From Bacteroidota bacterium (GTDB lineage: Bacteria > Bacteroidota > Bacteroidia > AKYH767-A > OLB10), in contig JADJOH010000002.1 of NCBI GenBank assembly GCA_016713925.1, forward strand, positions 930,001 through 994,000: DNA of 64,000 nucleotides, written 5' to 3'. The notes beneath the pieces are model-generated. The model was not told the origin of the DNA, did not search any database, and worked only from the letters and a program-made list of their open reading frames with translations. Below, in pieces: positions 11,538 to 20,684 of the stretch (the stretch's first letter is position 1; every line of letters starts with the position of its first letter). Made by a program: the position numbers and the translations under genes.

Positions 11538-12611
11538 GACCGGTTTTTGCGTCATATAGTGAAAGAGGTGTTCGGAAATAGGAGTTGCATCATTCATAAA
11601 ATAAAACATGCCACCCCAATTGTAATTCACATTTCTGAACTCTTCTATATGAGTTCCGTTCTTTATTCGAAAAACGGTGATCGTCCTGTTGGGCTCAATG
11701 ATCTTTTGGATTTCCCTGCCGGATTCTATCTCCGGTGCTATTTGTTCAGGAGATTTTTCTGTTCCGATGGTCTCTGTCAAATGAATCTGCTGCACGTCTT
11801 TTCCATCATCACCTCCACCCGTTGCCGGCATTTCTTCCGCACCCGCTTTATCAAATCCACCTAAAGGCTCTTCCCCTTTGGCGACCGGAAATGGTTTGAT
11901 CACCGCTCTATCATCACCGGCCTGACCGGGAGATGCCAGATCCTGCTTCGGCTCCTGCAATGTATCATTAGATTTTTCAATCGCTTTCGATTCTATTACT
12001 TCTTCCTCTACCTGATTCTTCTCCGGATTTTTTATTGGAGTTGCAGCAATGGCCTTTTTAGCCTTCATGTCCGCTTTATCTCTCGCTGCCCTCGCCTCCA
12101 TCTCTTCAATTTCGTCCTTCGCCCTTTTCTCCAGTATTTCTTCCGTCCTGCTTAATGCTGATAAAATTGATTTGGTGTAATCCGTGTCATATCCAAAATC
12201 ATCCATCTCTGCCAAATAGCGGATAGACGCCACCGGTTGATTATAGATCACCGTGTTGACACCCTCATATTGTTTGAACAATCTCACACCAATTTTATAG
12301 GGATCAAAACCATACTTCTTTCTGTCTTCTTCCACCTTAGTGTTAACACGAATGGTTTTGGTGATATAACCCGGTTTTGTAAAATCAATGGTATACTCGG
12401 TATTAAAATCCAATCGCAAGCGGAGATTTTTTTGTCCGCGAAAAGAGGCGACAGTCTCTCCTTCTCTGCGTAAATAAATCATGGATTCAGAAAAATCTCC
12501 ATTGACTACCACAAATTGCACAGGAATATAAATGCGGGTAGCTCCCTTTGCTTCGTGATAAGTCACCAAGCCGGAGAGCAATATTAAAAGCAAGAAAACT
12601 ATTTTCCGCAT
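11529..12611 (-). CDS. Secreted protein of unknown function with charged central region
   Basis: A 360-residue protein with a signal peptide (FLLLILLSGLVTYHEAKG). A beta-rich N-terminal domain (about 25-115) ends in a motif found in many Bacteroidota envelope proteins (TEYTIDFTKPGYITKTI). A charged Ala/Lys/Glu-rich coil (about 150-185) and a low-complexity Gly/Pro/Glu region follow. The C-terminal block (about 300-360) contains NYNWGGMFYFMNDATPI. It is probably periplasmic or outer-membrane associated. The family is not recognised. It converges on, and overlaps by 9 bp, the DUF2306-like gene. Confidence 0.65.
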   Translation of the reverse strand: MRKIVFLLLILLSGLVTYHEAKGATRIYIPVQFVVVNGDFSESMIYLRREGETVASFRGQKNLRLRLDFNTEYTIDFTKPGYITKTIRVNTKVEEDRKKYGFDPYKIGVRLFKQYEGVNTVIYNQPVASIRYLAEMDDFGYDTDYTKSILSALSRTEEILEKRAKDEIEEMEARAARDKADMKAKKAIAATPIKNPEKNQVEEEVIESKAIEKSNDTLQEPKQDLASPGQAGDDRAVIKPFPVAKGEEPLGGFDKAGAEEMPATGGGDDGKDVQQIHLTETIGTEKSPEQIAPEIESGREIQKIIEPNRTITVFRIKNGTHIEEFRNVNYNWGGMFYFMNDATPISEHLFHYMTQKPVSR

Positions 12612-12702
12612 CTCATCAAAGATATGGATTTGATCATAGATGACAAAAACCGTTGAGGGTGATTTTTAACAGACCCTTCCTAAAAAATTCTAACCCTCTC
12701 AT

Positions 12703-12968
12703 CCTGACTTCCGCACTGTGACACCTTAAATTAAAATCCGAAGAGTTCTTTGACTATCTTCAGAATAGTTTTTTTTGCAGAAGACAGAAAAAGAGATAAT
12801 GTCAGAACAGAGATGGATATTTCTTCAGTATAAGCCCTGTAGGGGCGGTATCTCTTTAACCGACAAACTCCCCTTTCCTTTCATCGCCGGCAGCCGACCT
12901 ACGGTCAGCTGCCGGCATAGGTGGGAGAAGATGATTTCCTTTACAGAGATGCCGCCCCTACAGGGCTA
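12703..12968 (+). repeat. 266-bp structured dispersed repeat, copy 1 (MITE-like)
   Basis: The second copy is at 29950-30220 in inverse orientation. The right half (12833-12967) is bounded by perfect 16-bp inverted repeats, AGCCCTGTAGGGGCGG and its complement, around an inner palindrome (GCCGGCAGC / GCTGCCGGC). The left half holds a second stem-loop (CCGAAGA, loop GTTCTTTGACTA, TCTTCAG). Paired positions in that stem change between the copies but still pair. No open frame is shared by the two copies, so it is non-coding. It lies between the secreted-protein gene and hppA. Confidence 0.75.
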
Positions 12969-13186
12969 CAATCAATAAATGCCCAATTTCTCCTTCACTT
13001 CTATATAAAAAGCTATTACTCGCAAAACACTCTTTGAAATTCCACGTATCAAAGCCCCTGAGAAAGAAAAATAATTCGTTATCAATTGGTAAAGAGCAGA
13101 CGCTTCCCTTCAACCCGACAAAGAATTCCAGTCTATTTGAATTTAATAAATATATAACATACTAATAATTAATTATTTACAAAAGA

Positions 13187-13218
13187 TTTGCCTGCTTTCT
13201 TTAAAAGACCTACCTTCG
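13187..13218 (+). promoter_or_regulatory. Bacteroidota-type promoter of hppA
   Basis: TTTG at 13187-13190, a 20-nt spacer, then TACCTTCG at 13211-13218, one mismatch from TAnnTTTG. Transcription would begin about 12 nt before the ATG at 13238, giving a very short leader. Confidence 0.6.
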
Positions 13219-13237
13219 CACCCCTTAAATAGTGACT

Positions 13238-15817
13238 ATGGAAAATTTCGTATATATCGTACCGGTACTTGGAATCATTGGACTTATTTACATGTTCGTG
13301 AAAGCCAGCTGGGTAAAGAAACAAGATGCAGGTGACTCCAAAATGGAGGAAATCTCATCCGCAATTGCTGAAGGCGCAATGTCCTTCCTGAAATCAGAAT
13401 ATAAAATTCTGGCCATTTATATGGTACTCGCCAGCATCGGATTGGGAATTCTCAGCCAGATGGTTGAAAGTTCTCATATTCTGATCGTTGTCGCTTTCAT
13501 TATTGGCTGTATATTCAGTGCAGTGGCCGGATACAGCGGGATGCGCATTGCTACAAAAGCCAACGTTCGAACCACTCAGGCTGCACGTACTTCCCTGGCA
13601 AAAGCATTAAATGTATCCTTCACCGGCGGATTGGTAATGGGTCTTGGGGTAGCCGGTATGGCTGTGCTGGGATTGAGTCTTCTCTTTATCTGTTTCTACC
13701 AGTTTTTCATGGGTGGAGTAATGACAGGGAATGAACAGATGACACAGGTGCTGGAAGTTTTGGCGGGATTCTCATTGGGTGCTGAATCGATTGCACTTTT
13801 TGCCCGTGTAGGAGGTGGTATTTATACCAAAGCGGCTGATGTAGGCGCTGATTTAGTAGGAAAAGTGGAAGCAGGAATTCCTGAAGATGATCCACGAAAT
13901 CCTGCCACTATAGCAGATAACGTTGGAGACAATGTAGGTGATGTAGCCGGGATGGGAGCTGATCTTTTTGGATCCTATGTAGCTACTGTTTTAGCCTCTA
14001 TGGTACTTGGAAATTATGTGATCCGTGATATGGGCGGTATTCAGGATGCCTTCGGTGGTATTGGTCCTATTTTGCTTCCCTTGAGTATTGCCGGTGTAGG
14101 TATCATCGCTTCTATCGTTGGTTCATGGCTGGTATCTATTAAAGAAGGAGCACTCGCAAATACAGACACTGTTCAGTCCGCGTTAAACCGTGGTAACTGG
14201 GTCTCTATCCTCATTGCATTGGCTGCTTCATACTTCCTGATTGATCTGATGCTTCCTGCACAGATGACTATGAGAGCTTTTAACGATGGTAATTTCAATG
14301 AACTTTATACCAGTTCCATGAATGTTTTCTGGGCGGTTGTGATTGGAATGTTTGTGGGAGCCGCTATTTCTTATATTACGGAGTATTACACCGGACTTGA
14401 TAAAAAACCGGTCAGAGATATTGTACAAAAATCAGGAACAGGAGCTGCTACCAATATCATCGCCGGACTGGGTACCGGAATGTTATCTACTGCTATGCCT
14501 GTTATTCTATTCGCCGGAGCCATTTGGGGAGCTTATTCACTTGCCGGATTTTATGGGGTAGGTATTGCTGCATCCGCGATGATGGCGACCACGGCTATGC
14601 AATTGGCGATCGACGCTTTCGGACCTATTGCAGATAACGCAGGGGGTATTGCTGAGATGAGTGAATTACCTGCTGATGTACGTGAGAAAACAGATATTCT
14701 TGATTCAGTAGGAAACACCACGGCGGCTATCGGAAAAGGATTTGCCATTGCTTCTGCCGCTTTAACGGCACTTGCACTCTTCGCAGCTTACGTGACCTTT
14801 ACCGGCATCAACGGTATCAATATTTTTGATGCAAAAGTCCTTGCTGCACTCTTCATTGGAGGAATGGTGCCTGTAGTATTCTCCGCCCTTGCGATGAATT
14901 CAGTAGGTAAAGCTGCCATGGATATGGTGAACGAAGTACGTCGCCAGTTCAGAGAGATTCCGGGTATTATGGAAGGAACAGGTAAGCCTGAATACGGTCG
15001 TTGTGTTGAAATTTCTACAAAAGCCGCTCTTCGTGAAATGATGTTGCCCGGTGTAATTACCATCGTTTCGCCAATCATCATCGGAATTGTGATGGGCCCT
15101 GAAGCATTGGGTGCCTATATGGCCGGAGTTACTGTAAGTGGAGTATTATGGGCAATCTTCCAGAACAATGCCGGAGGAGCCTGGGACAATGCAAAAAAAT
15201 CATTTGAAAAAGGCGTGGAGATTGATGGCCAGATGTACTATAACAAATCTGAGCCACACAAAGCGGCTGTTGTTGGAGATACTGTCGGCGATCCGTTTAA
15301 AGATACTTCCGGTCCTTCTATGAATATTCTTATTAAACTCACCTCATTGGTGGGACTAACCATTGCTCCACTCATTGCTTTGAATGATGGTCATGGAGCG
15401 GGTGCTGCAGGCGATGATTGCTGTGGAGGTAAAGCGAAAATGGAATGTCAATCAGAGATGAGTGGTATGGGTTGTGAGATGGATGCAGAAGGCAATTGTA
15501 TCATCGACTCCGCTATGTGTGCAGAATGGATGGCTGCAGGAAAGTGTGATAGCAGCGATTGCGTGAAGATGGAGAATGGTAAGTGTCACATCAAAGCTTC
15601 TTCCTGTAAGATGATGATGAACGGTGCCGGATGTGGAGAAGAATGTATGAAGATGTGCAAGGAGAAAGGCATCGAATGTGGTAATGGAAAACCTTGCCCG
15701 ATGCATAAAGCTTCTGCACAACATGATTGCAGCAAGGGTTGCGATGACGCTTGTATGACGGCCTGTAAAGAAGCCGGAAAAGACTGCAAAGGAGAACACG
15801 GCGGTTGCGCTCATTAA
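13238..15817 (+). CDS. hppA: Membrane pyrophosphatase with Cys-rich C-terminal tail
   Basis: Ion-pumping pyrophosphatase (PPi hydrolysis coupled to H+ or Na+ export), about 16 transmembrane helices. Signature motifs are intact: RVGGGIYTKAADVGADLVGK, DNVGDNVGDVAGMGADL and GDTVGDPFKDTSGPS. GNTTAA carries Ala where K+-independent enzymes have Lys, which suggests K+ dependence. DLFGS has Gly at the Glu typical of Na+ pumps (DLFES), which hints at H+ transport; both readings rest on family knowledge. The enzyme ends near residue 728. After it comes an in-frame tail of about 130 residues with some 21 Cys, many Met and 5 His (for example GCGEECMKMCKEKGIECG). Usual length is about 700-760. The tail looks like a metal-binding or thiol domain. 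A clear terminator follows. Confidence 0.93.
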   Translation: MENFVYIVPVLGIIGLIYMFVKASWVKKQDAGDSKMEEISSAIAEGAMSFLKSEYKILAIYMVLASIGLGILSQMVESSHILIVVAFIIGCIFSAVAGYSGMRIATKANVRTTQAARTSLAKALNVSFTGGLVMGLGVAGMAVLGLSLLFICFYQFFMGGVMTGNEQMTQVLEVLAGFSLGAESIALFARVGGGIYTKAADVGADLVGKVEAGIPEDDPRNPATIADNVGDNVGDVAGMGADLFGSYVATVLASMVLGNYVIRDMGGIQDAFGGIGPILLPLSIAGVGIIASIVGSWLVSIKEGALANTDTVQSALNRGNWVSILIALAASYFLIDLMLPAQMTMRAFNDGNFNELYTSSMNVFWAVVIGMFVGAAISYITEYYTGLDKKPVRDIVQKSGTGAATNIIAGLGTGMLSTAMPVILFAGAIWGAYSLAGFYGVGIAASAMMATTAMQLAIDAFGPIADNAGGIAEMSELPADVREKTDILDSVGNTTAAIGKGFAIASAALTALALFAAYVTFTGINGINIFDAKVLAALFIGGMVPVVFSALAMNSVGKAAMDMVNEVRRQFREIPGIMEGTGKPEYGRCVEISTKAALREMMLPGVITIVSPIIIGIVMGPEALGAYMAGVTVSGVLWAIFQNNAGGAWDNAKKSFEKGVEIDGQMYYNKSEPHKAAVVGDTVGDPFKDTSGPSMNILIKLTSLVGLTIAPLIALNDGHGAGAAGDDCCGGKAKMECQSEMSGMGCEMDAEGNCIIDSAMCAEWMAAGKCDSSDCVKMENGKCHIKASSCKMMMNGAGCGEECMKMCKEKGIECGNGKPCPMHKASAQHDCSKGCDDACMTACKEAGKDCKGEHGGCAH

Positions 15818-15839
15818 AATATAAGATAACTTTTGAAAG

Positions 15840-15868
15840 AGCCTGTGCATTGAGCATGGGCTTTTTTT
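15840..15868 (+). terminator. Rho-independent terminator after hppA
   Basis: Stem AGCCTGTGC / GCATGGGCT (one G-U pair) with loop ATTGA, followed by seven T. It starts 23 nt after the hppA stop. Confidence 0.85.
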
Positions 15869-15905
15869 ATGTAAATAAATTTTAGTTCTATACTACTTTA
15901 AATAA

Positions 15906-15987
15906 GGATCACGGATAACGCTGATTTTGCTGATTTACGCAGATTATATCCGTGTAAATCAGCAAAATCTGTTTTTATCCGTGATCC
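15906..15987. repeat. 82-bp near-perfect intergenic palindrome
   Basis: Arms begin GGATCACGGATAA and end TTATCCGTGATCC. Inside them a second pair, TGATTTTGCTGATTTAC / GTAAATCAGCAAAATC, continues the stem. Sequences of this AACGCTGATT type are scattered between genes; related fragments lie near 34322-34395 and 36550-36590. Confidence 0.7.
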
Positions 15988-16073
15988 CAATTCTAAAATT
16001 TATATTGTAAATATCATTTCTTTCGCCTCGATAATTCTTACTTTTGTGAGCGAAAAATGTGATAGTTTACTTC

Positions 16074-16582
16074 ATGATTTCAACGATCCTCTTCTTTTCT
16101 ATGCTCTCCTTCGGCCCGCTACCGGAGACAGGAGGAGATACGCTTTTATCAGAAAATAAAACGAAAGTTTCGCAAGAGCGTAATGTATCTGCATCGCCAA
16201 TCTCCCCGGACTTTCAATTGCTCAGCAGTCATATTCCTTCTAATCCTTACCCGGTAAAAAGAAGCCTTCCTTCTTATTGGTAGGTAAGAAAAAATGGATA
16301 CAATACAATCCGGTGAATCTGACTTTCGGTGGATTATTATTTTTATATCAATCCGTGATATCATCGCAAATTTCTGCGGATTGTCCCTATGAAATCAGTT
16401 GTTCCAATTTCAGTAAGCAATCTATTTTACAGTACGGATTAATAAAAGGGCTTTCCCTCAGCGCTGATCGCCTCACCCGTTGCACCAAACTAGCGGCGAA
16501 AGATCTCCACCCCTTGCGCATCAGTAAGGAGGGTATGCTGATCGACACGCCTGCCTACTATTGCAATAAACATAAACATTGA
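16074..16582 (+). CDS. yidD: YidD-like protein with N-terminal signal or anchor (one frameshift)
   Basis: The C-terminal part is clearly YidD (DUF37): LLFLYQSVISSQISADCPYE, then CSNFSKQSILQYGLIKGLSL and RLTRC. YidD helps membrane-protein insertion by the Sec/YidC machinery. Here it follows about 75 residues with a hydrophobic signal-like start (MISTILFFSMLSFG), which a typical YidD of about 70-100 residues lacks. The frame breaks at the five-A run 16256-16260; one extra base reads PYPVKKKPSFLLVGKKKW into the YidD part. ATG 16074 is preferred to GTG 16059. The stop overlaps the next start by one base (TGATG), so the genes are probably translated together. Confidence 0.75.
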
Positions 16583-17463
16583 TGATAAAATATTTTTTTA
16601 TCCTCCTGCTTTTGTTGGGTGGTTTATCAAGCGCGCAGGCACAACAAGATTCTATTGGTCTGCGGAAAGAAATTGACTTTTTACTTTATCTCACCGAGCA
16701 AAAACAATTGGATGATGTAGAATATTTTAGTGCCAGGTTGTTCCGGGATTCTTTAAACTATTCACAAGATTTCAGGGATACCATCAGCTTTATTTGTGCA
16801 GGGGCTTTTAATAAATTTAAAAAACCGTTGAAAGCAATCGGTTACTATGATAAAGTAAGTGATAATTCTGTATTCTATTATCCTTCTGCTTATACTTCTG
16901 CATTGCTCGAAGCAGAGAATAAAAATTTTAAAGCAGCGAGAAAGAAACTTGAAGAAGTACTTTACGATGACAATAATTTTTTTACCGATTTAAAACATTT
17001 TGAATTATCCGGCACCTATCTCCTTCTTCATGATCATTCTTCTTTCGATTCTATACAAGCGGTTTATCATCCACAGGACTCCTTGCTGCAGGCTGAGTTT
17101 GAATACTACAAGCAATACAACGTACTTCTACAAACCACTAAAAAGAAATCAGCCTTTCTGGCAGGAGCATTATCGGCGGTGATTCCCGGGTTGGGAAAAG
17201 TGTATACGGGAAAACCCGGTCAAGGACTGGCTGCATTTCTAAAAACAGTTCCGCTTGCAGCGATTACCATTGAAAACTACAGAGTAAACGGATTTAACAA
17301 TCCGCAGTTGTATATCTTTGGAAGTCTATTCGCTCTCTTTTATGTGGGAAATATATGGGGAAGTACATTAAGTGCAAATATTGTATACCAAGAAAAAATT
17401 GACGAGATCCATCACAATATTGTTGTTGGTCTTCGCATTCCTGTCGACAACCTCTTTCGTTAA
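16582..17463 (+). CDS. Signal-peptide protein with helical repeats and C-terminal membrane module
   Basis: A 293-residue protein: signal peptide (FFILLLLLGGLSSAQAQ), a TPR-like helical region (about 25-185), then a hydrophobic module with ALSAVIPGLGKVYTGKPGQG and two further membrane segments. A P-G-x-G-x-x-Y-x-G signature of this kind also occurs in TM2/DUF5683-type proteins. The next gene encodes a protein of the same architecture, so the pair look like diverged paralogues. Its 3' end overlaps the start of that gene by about 90 nt in another frame. With yidD upstream it may belong to an envelope-assembly locus (inference). Confidence 0.65.
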   Translation: MIKYFFILLLLLGGLSSAQAQQDSIGLRKEIDFLLYLTEQKQLDDVEYFSARLFRDSLNYSQDFRDTISFICAGAFNKFKKPLKAIGYYDKVSDNSVFYYPSAYTSALLEAENKNFKAARKKLEEVLYDDNNFFTDLKHFELSGTYLLLHDHSSFDSIQAVYHPQDSLLQAEFEYYKQYNVLLQTTKKKSAFLAGALSAVIPGLGKVYTGKPGQGLAAFLKTVPLAAITIENYRVNGFNNPQLYIFGSLFALFYVGNIWGSTLSANIVYQEKIDEIHHNIVVGLRIPVDNLFR

Positions 17464-18304
17464 TGCTCAGTCTGCAGACTTCTCCAAAGTGGATAGTCTG
17501 ATGGCCCTGCATCAATATGAGGACGCTTCGCTGGAATGTGAATACATCCTCTATCAGCAACCCGGAAACCCCGCGTTGATGGCAGAATGCCTTTTAAAAA
17601 AAACGGACTGTCTCAAAGCTACCGGTAAACATGCCGAAGTGCCGGTCTTGCTTTCCCGACTCGATGGTTTTTCGGGGAGTGATTCTTTGAAAAGCCGGAT
17701 TTATTTTCAAAAAGCACTTGGCTACTATATGTCCGATAAATTCGAACTGGCAGAAAAGAGCATCCTGCCCTTATTCAATTTGCAGGAAGTAGAGGAGGAA
17801 ACAGAAGTTACCGGAGCGCTGCTCTATGCAATGGCATTGGGCGAATCCGGAAAATGGATGGAGGCGAAATTGTTTCTTACCAATTTCATTCAAAGCAATC
17901 CGCGAACAGACGCTGCATTAAAAACTGAATTGACAGAACAGGTCAATATGGTTTATGACAAAGAAAACATTCCTAAACTCAGAAGTATAAAAAAGGCGAA
18001 AACACTCTCACTCCTCTTCCCCGGTTTAGGGCAAGCATACAATGGGAATTTCGGCAAGGGTTTTGTAAGCCTCCTGCTCGTTTCAGGCAGCGGTGCATGG
18101 GTGGGATGGAATATATTTAACACCACCTATATTACCGCAGCTACAGCGGGAGTATATATCTTCCTTTACTTTTATTTCGGTGGTGCCAATCAATCCAGTT
18201 GGCTGGTGCCTGTGAAAAATCATAAAAAGAAAACTGAGTACAATCATCAAGTGCGAACAGAACTAAGTCGTGTAAGTCTTCAGCTCTTGCAACAGAAACA
18301 ATAA
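17372..18304 (+). CDS. Paralogue with helical repeats and PGLGQAYNG membrane module
   Basis: A 310-residue protein. Signal peptide (SITILLLVFAFLSTTSFVNA), TPR-like helices (about 35-200), then LLFPGLGQAYNGNFGKGF and two membrane segments, matching the layout of the protein before it. The start is GTG 17372 or TTG 17381. Any start that keeps the signal peptide lies inside the upstream gene, so the peptide is encoded in an alternative frame of its neighbour's last 90 nt. The function is unknown. It is followed after 4 nt by the WD40 gene. Confidence 0.65.
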   Translation: MQILYTKKKLTRSITILLLVFAFLSTTSFVNAQSADFSKVDSLMALHQYEDASLECEYILYQQPGNPALMAECLLKKTDCLKATGKHAEVPVLLSRLDGFSGSDSLKSRIYFQKALGYYMSDKFELAEKSILPLFNLQEVEEETEVTGALLYAMALGESGKWMEAKLFLTNFIQSNPRTDAALKTELTEQVNMVYDKENIPKLRSIKKAKTLSLLFPGLGQAYNGNFGKGFVSLLLVSGSGAWVGWNIFNTTYITAATAGVYIFLYFYFGGANQSSWLVPVKNHKKKTEYNHQVRTELSRVSLQLLQQKQ

Positions 18305-18308
18305 AACC

Positions 18309-19264
18309 ATGAAAACAAAAATTATTATTTTCTTTTTATTCCTCCTGAGCTATCAATCGAAAGGCAATACAGAACCCACGCTGATTTTATTAGGTCATAA
18401 AGAAGGTGTTAACATTTGCAAATTCTCTAATGACGGCAAAACCTTGTTAAGCGGGAGTAAAGATGGAATCATAAAACTTTGGAATGTATCGGAAAATTAT
18501 AAACTCATCAAAGAAATTGAAGTGGGGATGATCCGATAACTGCCATTTCTTTCAGTCACAAAGGCGATCAGTTTGCCGTAGGTACCCTGGAGAAACTATA
18601 CATCTATGATTTTGCTACTTGTAAATTAATTTCCAAAAAGAAAAATGCGCATGCGAGTTTTGTGAAATCTGCAAATTTTTCTCCGGATGATAAGTTGATC
18701 GTTACCTCCAGTTGGAAGGAAGATGCGCTTACCATTTGGAACTATCCTGATTTGAAAAAATCAATCCAGCTCTCAGAAAGTATATGGACCGATGAAGCCT
18801 TCTTCTCACCGGATGGGAAATTCCTTCTCTCCTGCAATCACGATAATGTTTGTAAAGTCTGGGATGTAAACACAGGAAATATCACCCGAACTTTTGCCGG
18901 ACATGACGATTGGGTATATGCTATCCGACTAAGCAGTGATATGAAATATCTTATTACCGGTAGTTTTGATAAAACATTAAGAAAATGGGATTTTAACACG
19001 GGCAAGCTGATTGCCACCTTCAACGGACATAAAGATGGTATTTCCTATATGACTTTATCACCGTACAATTCCTCCGCGGTATCCGGGTCGGTAGATGGAA
19101 GTATCATTTTATGGAATCTCAACGATGAAAAGGATTTCAGGATGATCCGGGAGAAAGGAAGTGCCATCTTAAATCTTGCTTACTCACCTGACGGGAAAAC
19201 CATTGCCGCGGCCCTGGCTGATCATTCAATCTTAATCTGGAATATCGATATTGCGGGACATTAA
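18309..19264 (+). CDS. Secreted WD40-repeat protein (one frameshift)
   Basis: A propeller of about 318 residues with a signal peptide (IIIFFLFLLSYQSKG) and six or seven WD40 blades (for example GHKEGVNICKFSNDGKTLLS, GSKDGIIKLWN, GHDDWVYAI, GSFDKTLRKWD, SGSVDGSIILWN). The frame breaks at the four-G run 18524-18527; one extra G gives EVGDDPITAISFSHKGDQFA and a continuous propeller. WD40 propellers are protein-binding platforms; the partner is unknown. It is the last gene of the yidD run, 4 nt behind the previous gene. Confidence 0.75.
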
Positions 19265-19315
19265 ACTTAATTGATCAAAGGAAATAGTAAATTTGTAATC
19301 CCTATCATTAAAAAT

Positions 19316-19942
19316 ATGAAAAAAACAATTGCTTTAGCCTTAATGCTGTTAACTTCAGCTACTTATGCTCAGGATGTCATTACCTTGACCGACGGCAGAA
19401 CTGTTCAAACCAAGATTCTTGAATTAAGTCCTGACGCTGTAAAGTATAAGAAATTTGACAATCAGGAAGGTCCGACTTATACTGTTCCTTTAAATACCAT
19501 TTCTAAAATAAAGTATGCAAATGGATCGGAGGAGTCCTTTAATACTGCTCCTGCTGCCACTGAACAAGGACAGGCCAATTCCTCGGGTAATGGCGGCGAT
19601 CTTCCTCCAATTTTCAAAGGAACCTTTGATGTGAATGATAAAGCCACTGAAGCCTATATCGAAGCTGTTGCTCAAAATGCCGGCGCAAAAATTCTTGAAC
19701 GCTGCACCGGACGTTCTGACAATTCTACTACCGATATATTTTACGGTGAAGTATTCAGAGATGATATAGCTGTGGAATTACATATTCCGATTCTGGTAAA
19801 ATGGGATAAAGGGTTAGCCAATAAAGTACGATCCATCAGAGGAGAAATTATTGTGGATCGCAACGGTAAAAGAAGCTGGAAATACCAAAGTGATTCCGGC
19901 ATAACTTTCAGTGGTTGCGCAAAAGGAATAATTGAACTTTAA
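19316..19942 (+). CDS. Secreted protein of unknown function
   Basis: A 208-residue exported protein. A signal peptide (KKTIALALMLLTSATYAQ) precedes a small beta-rich domain (DVITLTDGRTVQTKILELS, VPLNTISKIKYANG) of a kind widespread in Bacteroidota, often described as sensing or binding and without known activity. The C-terminal 110 residues are alpha/beta with two Cys (ERCTGRSD, SGCAKG). ATG 19316 places the signal peptide at the start. A strong bidirectional terminator follows. Confidence 0.6.
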   Translation: MKKTIALALMLLTSATYAQDVITLTDGRTVQTKILELSPDAVKYKKFDNQEGPTYTVPLNTISKIKYANGSEESFNTAPAATEQGQANSSGNGGDLPPIFKGTFDVNDKATEAYIEAVAQNAGAKILERCTGRSDNSTTDIFYGEVFRDDIAVELHIPILVKWDKGLANKVRSIRGEIIVDRNGKRSWKYQSDSGITFSGCAKGIIEL

Positions 19943-20035
19943 AAAATTTCTTTTCTTCATATTGAAGAGTACGCAAGAAAATTAAAATATAGTTTAAGAG
20001 TAAGGCAGAATTTTCACCTCTGCCAGGTGTCAAAA

Positions 20036-20071
20036 AAAATGAAAGGGATCCGATGGGATCCCTTTCATTTT
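20036..20071. terminator. Bidirectional terminator
   Basis: A 16-bp stem, AAAATGAAAGGGATCC / GGATCCCTTTCATTTT, with a very short loop. A/T-rich flanks give T-runs on both strands. It serves the convergent secreted-protein gene (plus) and lipoprotein gene (minus). Confidence 0.85.
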
Positions 20072-20088
20072 GAATATCTGCCGGAATA

Positions 20089-20421
20089 TTATTCGCTAGC
20101 TTTCAATTTGGAAGTTTTGATAGGAGTACCTTGTACTACCCAACCTTGACGGAAAACTTCATATCTTGAATAAACAACACCGTCAATAAGTGCATCGTAA
20201 CCTGGACCAGCCTTCTCGATAGCTTTATCAACTGCTGCTTTTAATTGTGGAGCAGTACACATTTTAACTTCTTTACCTTCAGTACGTGGACCTTTTGCCT
20301 CATTTGGGAGACGCATAGTCACATTTTTAGAACTGATTACGGTAAAGTCTAATAGACGCTGCTGGCAAGAAGTCAATGCCAATGCGCAACATACTAAAAC
20401 TGGGAGTGCAATTTTTTTCAT
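20089..20421 (-). CDS. Small lipoprotein of unknown function
   Basis: A 110-residue lipoprotein. The lipobox is ALALTSC (Cys about 19). The body includes LLDFTVISSKNVTMRLPN and a C-terminal YDALIDGVVYSRYEVF. It resembles small Bacteroidota lipoproteins of unknown role. The ATG at 20421 is set by the signal peptide and by the promoter 23 nt upstream. It is transcribed alone between two terminator or promoter regions. Confidence 0.7.
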   Translation of the reverse strand: MKKIALPVLVCCALALTSCQQRLLDFTVISSKNVTMRLPNEAKGPRTEGKEVKMCTAPQLKAAVDKAIEKAGPGYDALIDGVVYSRYEVFRQGWVVQGTPIKTSKLKASE

Positions 20422-20443
20422 ATTATGGGTCTTTTCTATGCGA

Positions 20444-20474
20444 CAAATATACCTTTTATTCAACACAAACCAAA
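20444..20474 (-). promoter_or_regulatory. Bacteroidota promoter of the small lipoprotein gene
   Basis: Minus strand: TTTG (20474-20471), 19-nt spacer, TATATTTG (20451-20444), an exact match to TTTG-N19-TAnnTTTG. Confidence 0.75.
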
Positions 20475-20684
20475 TTTTATGGGTAATGATAAAAATTATA
20501 ATTATTCCATAGTATTGTTTTTCAATCAATTATAAATCCATTTGCCGGTTTTCACTAGAAATCCCTTAAAAAACACCACTTCCGACCTCTATTTTTAAGC
20601 TTTGAAAATAATGATGAATTATAGTAATGCTTATTGCAACACTTCTAAAGCAAGCATCTCCTTTCTAAATAATATCTTTGAAGG

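Noticed and set aside
12775..12978. Small open frame inside the 266-bp repeat
   Set aside because: It crosses the palindrome arms, and the matching frame in copy 2 (around 29943-30194) gives an unrelated protein; no coding conservation.
15452..15857. Antisense open frames over the Cys-rich tail of hppA
   Set aside because: Open only because of the biased codons of the tail; His/Thr-rich with no start context, and the sense frame continues the known gene.
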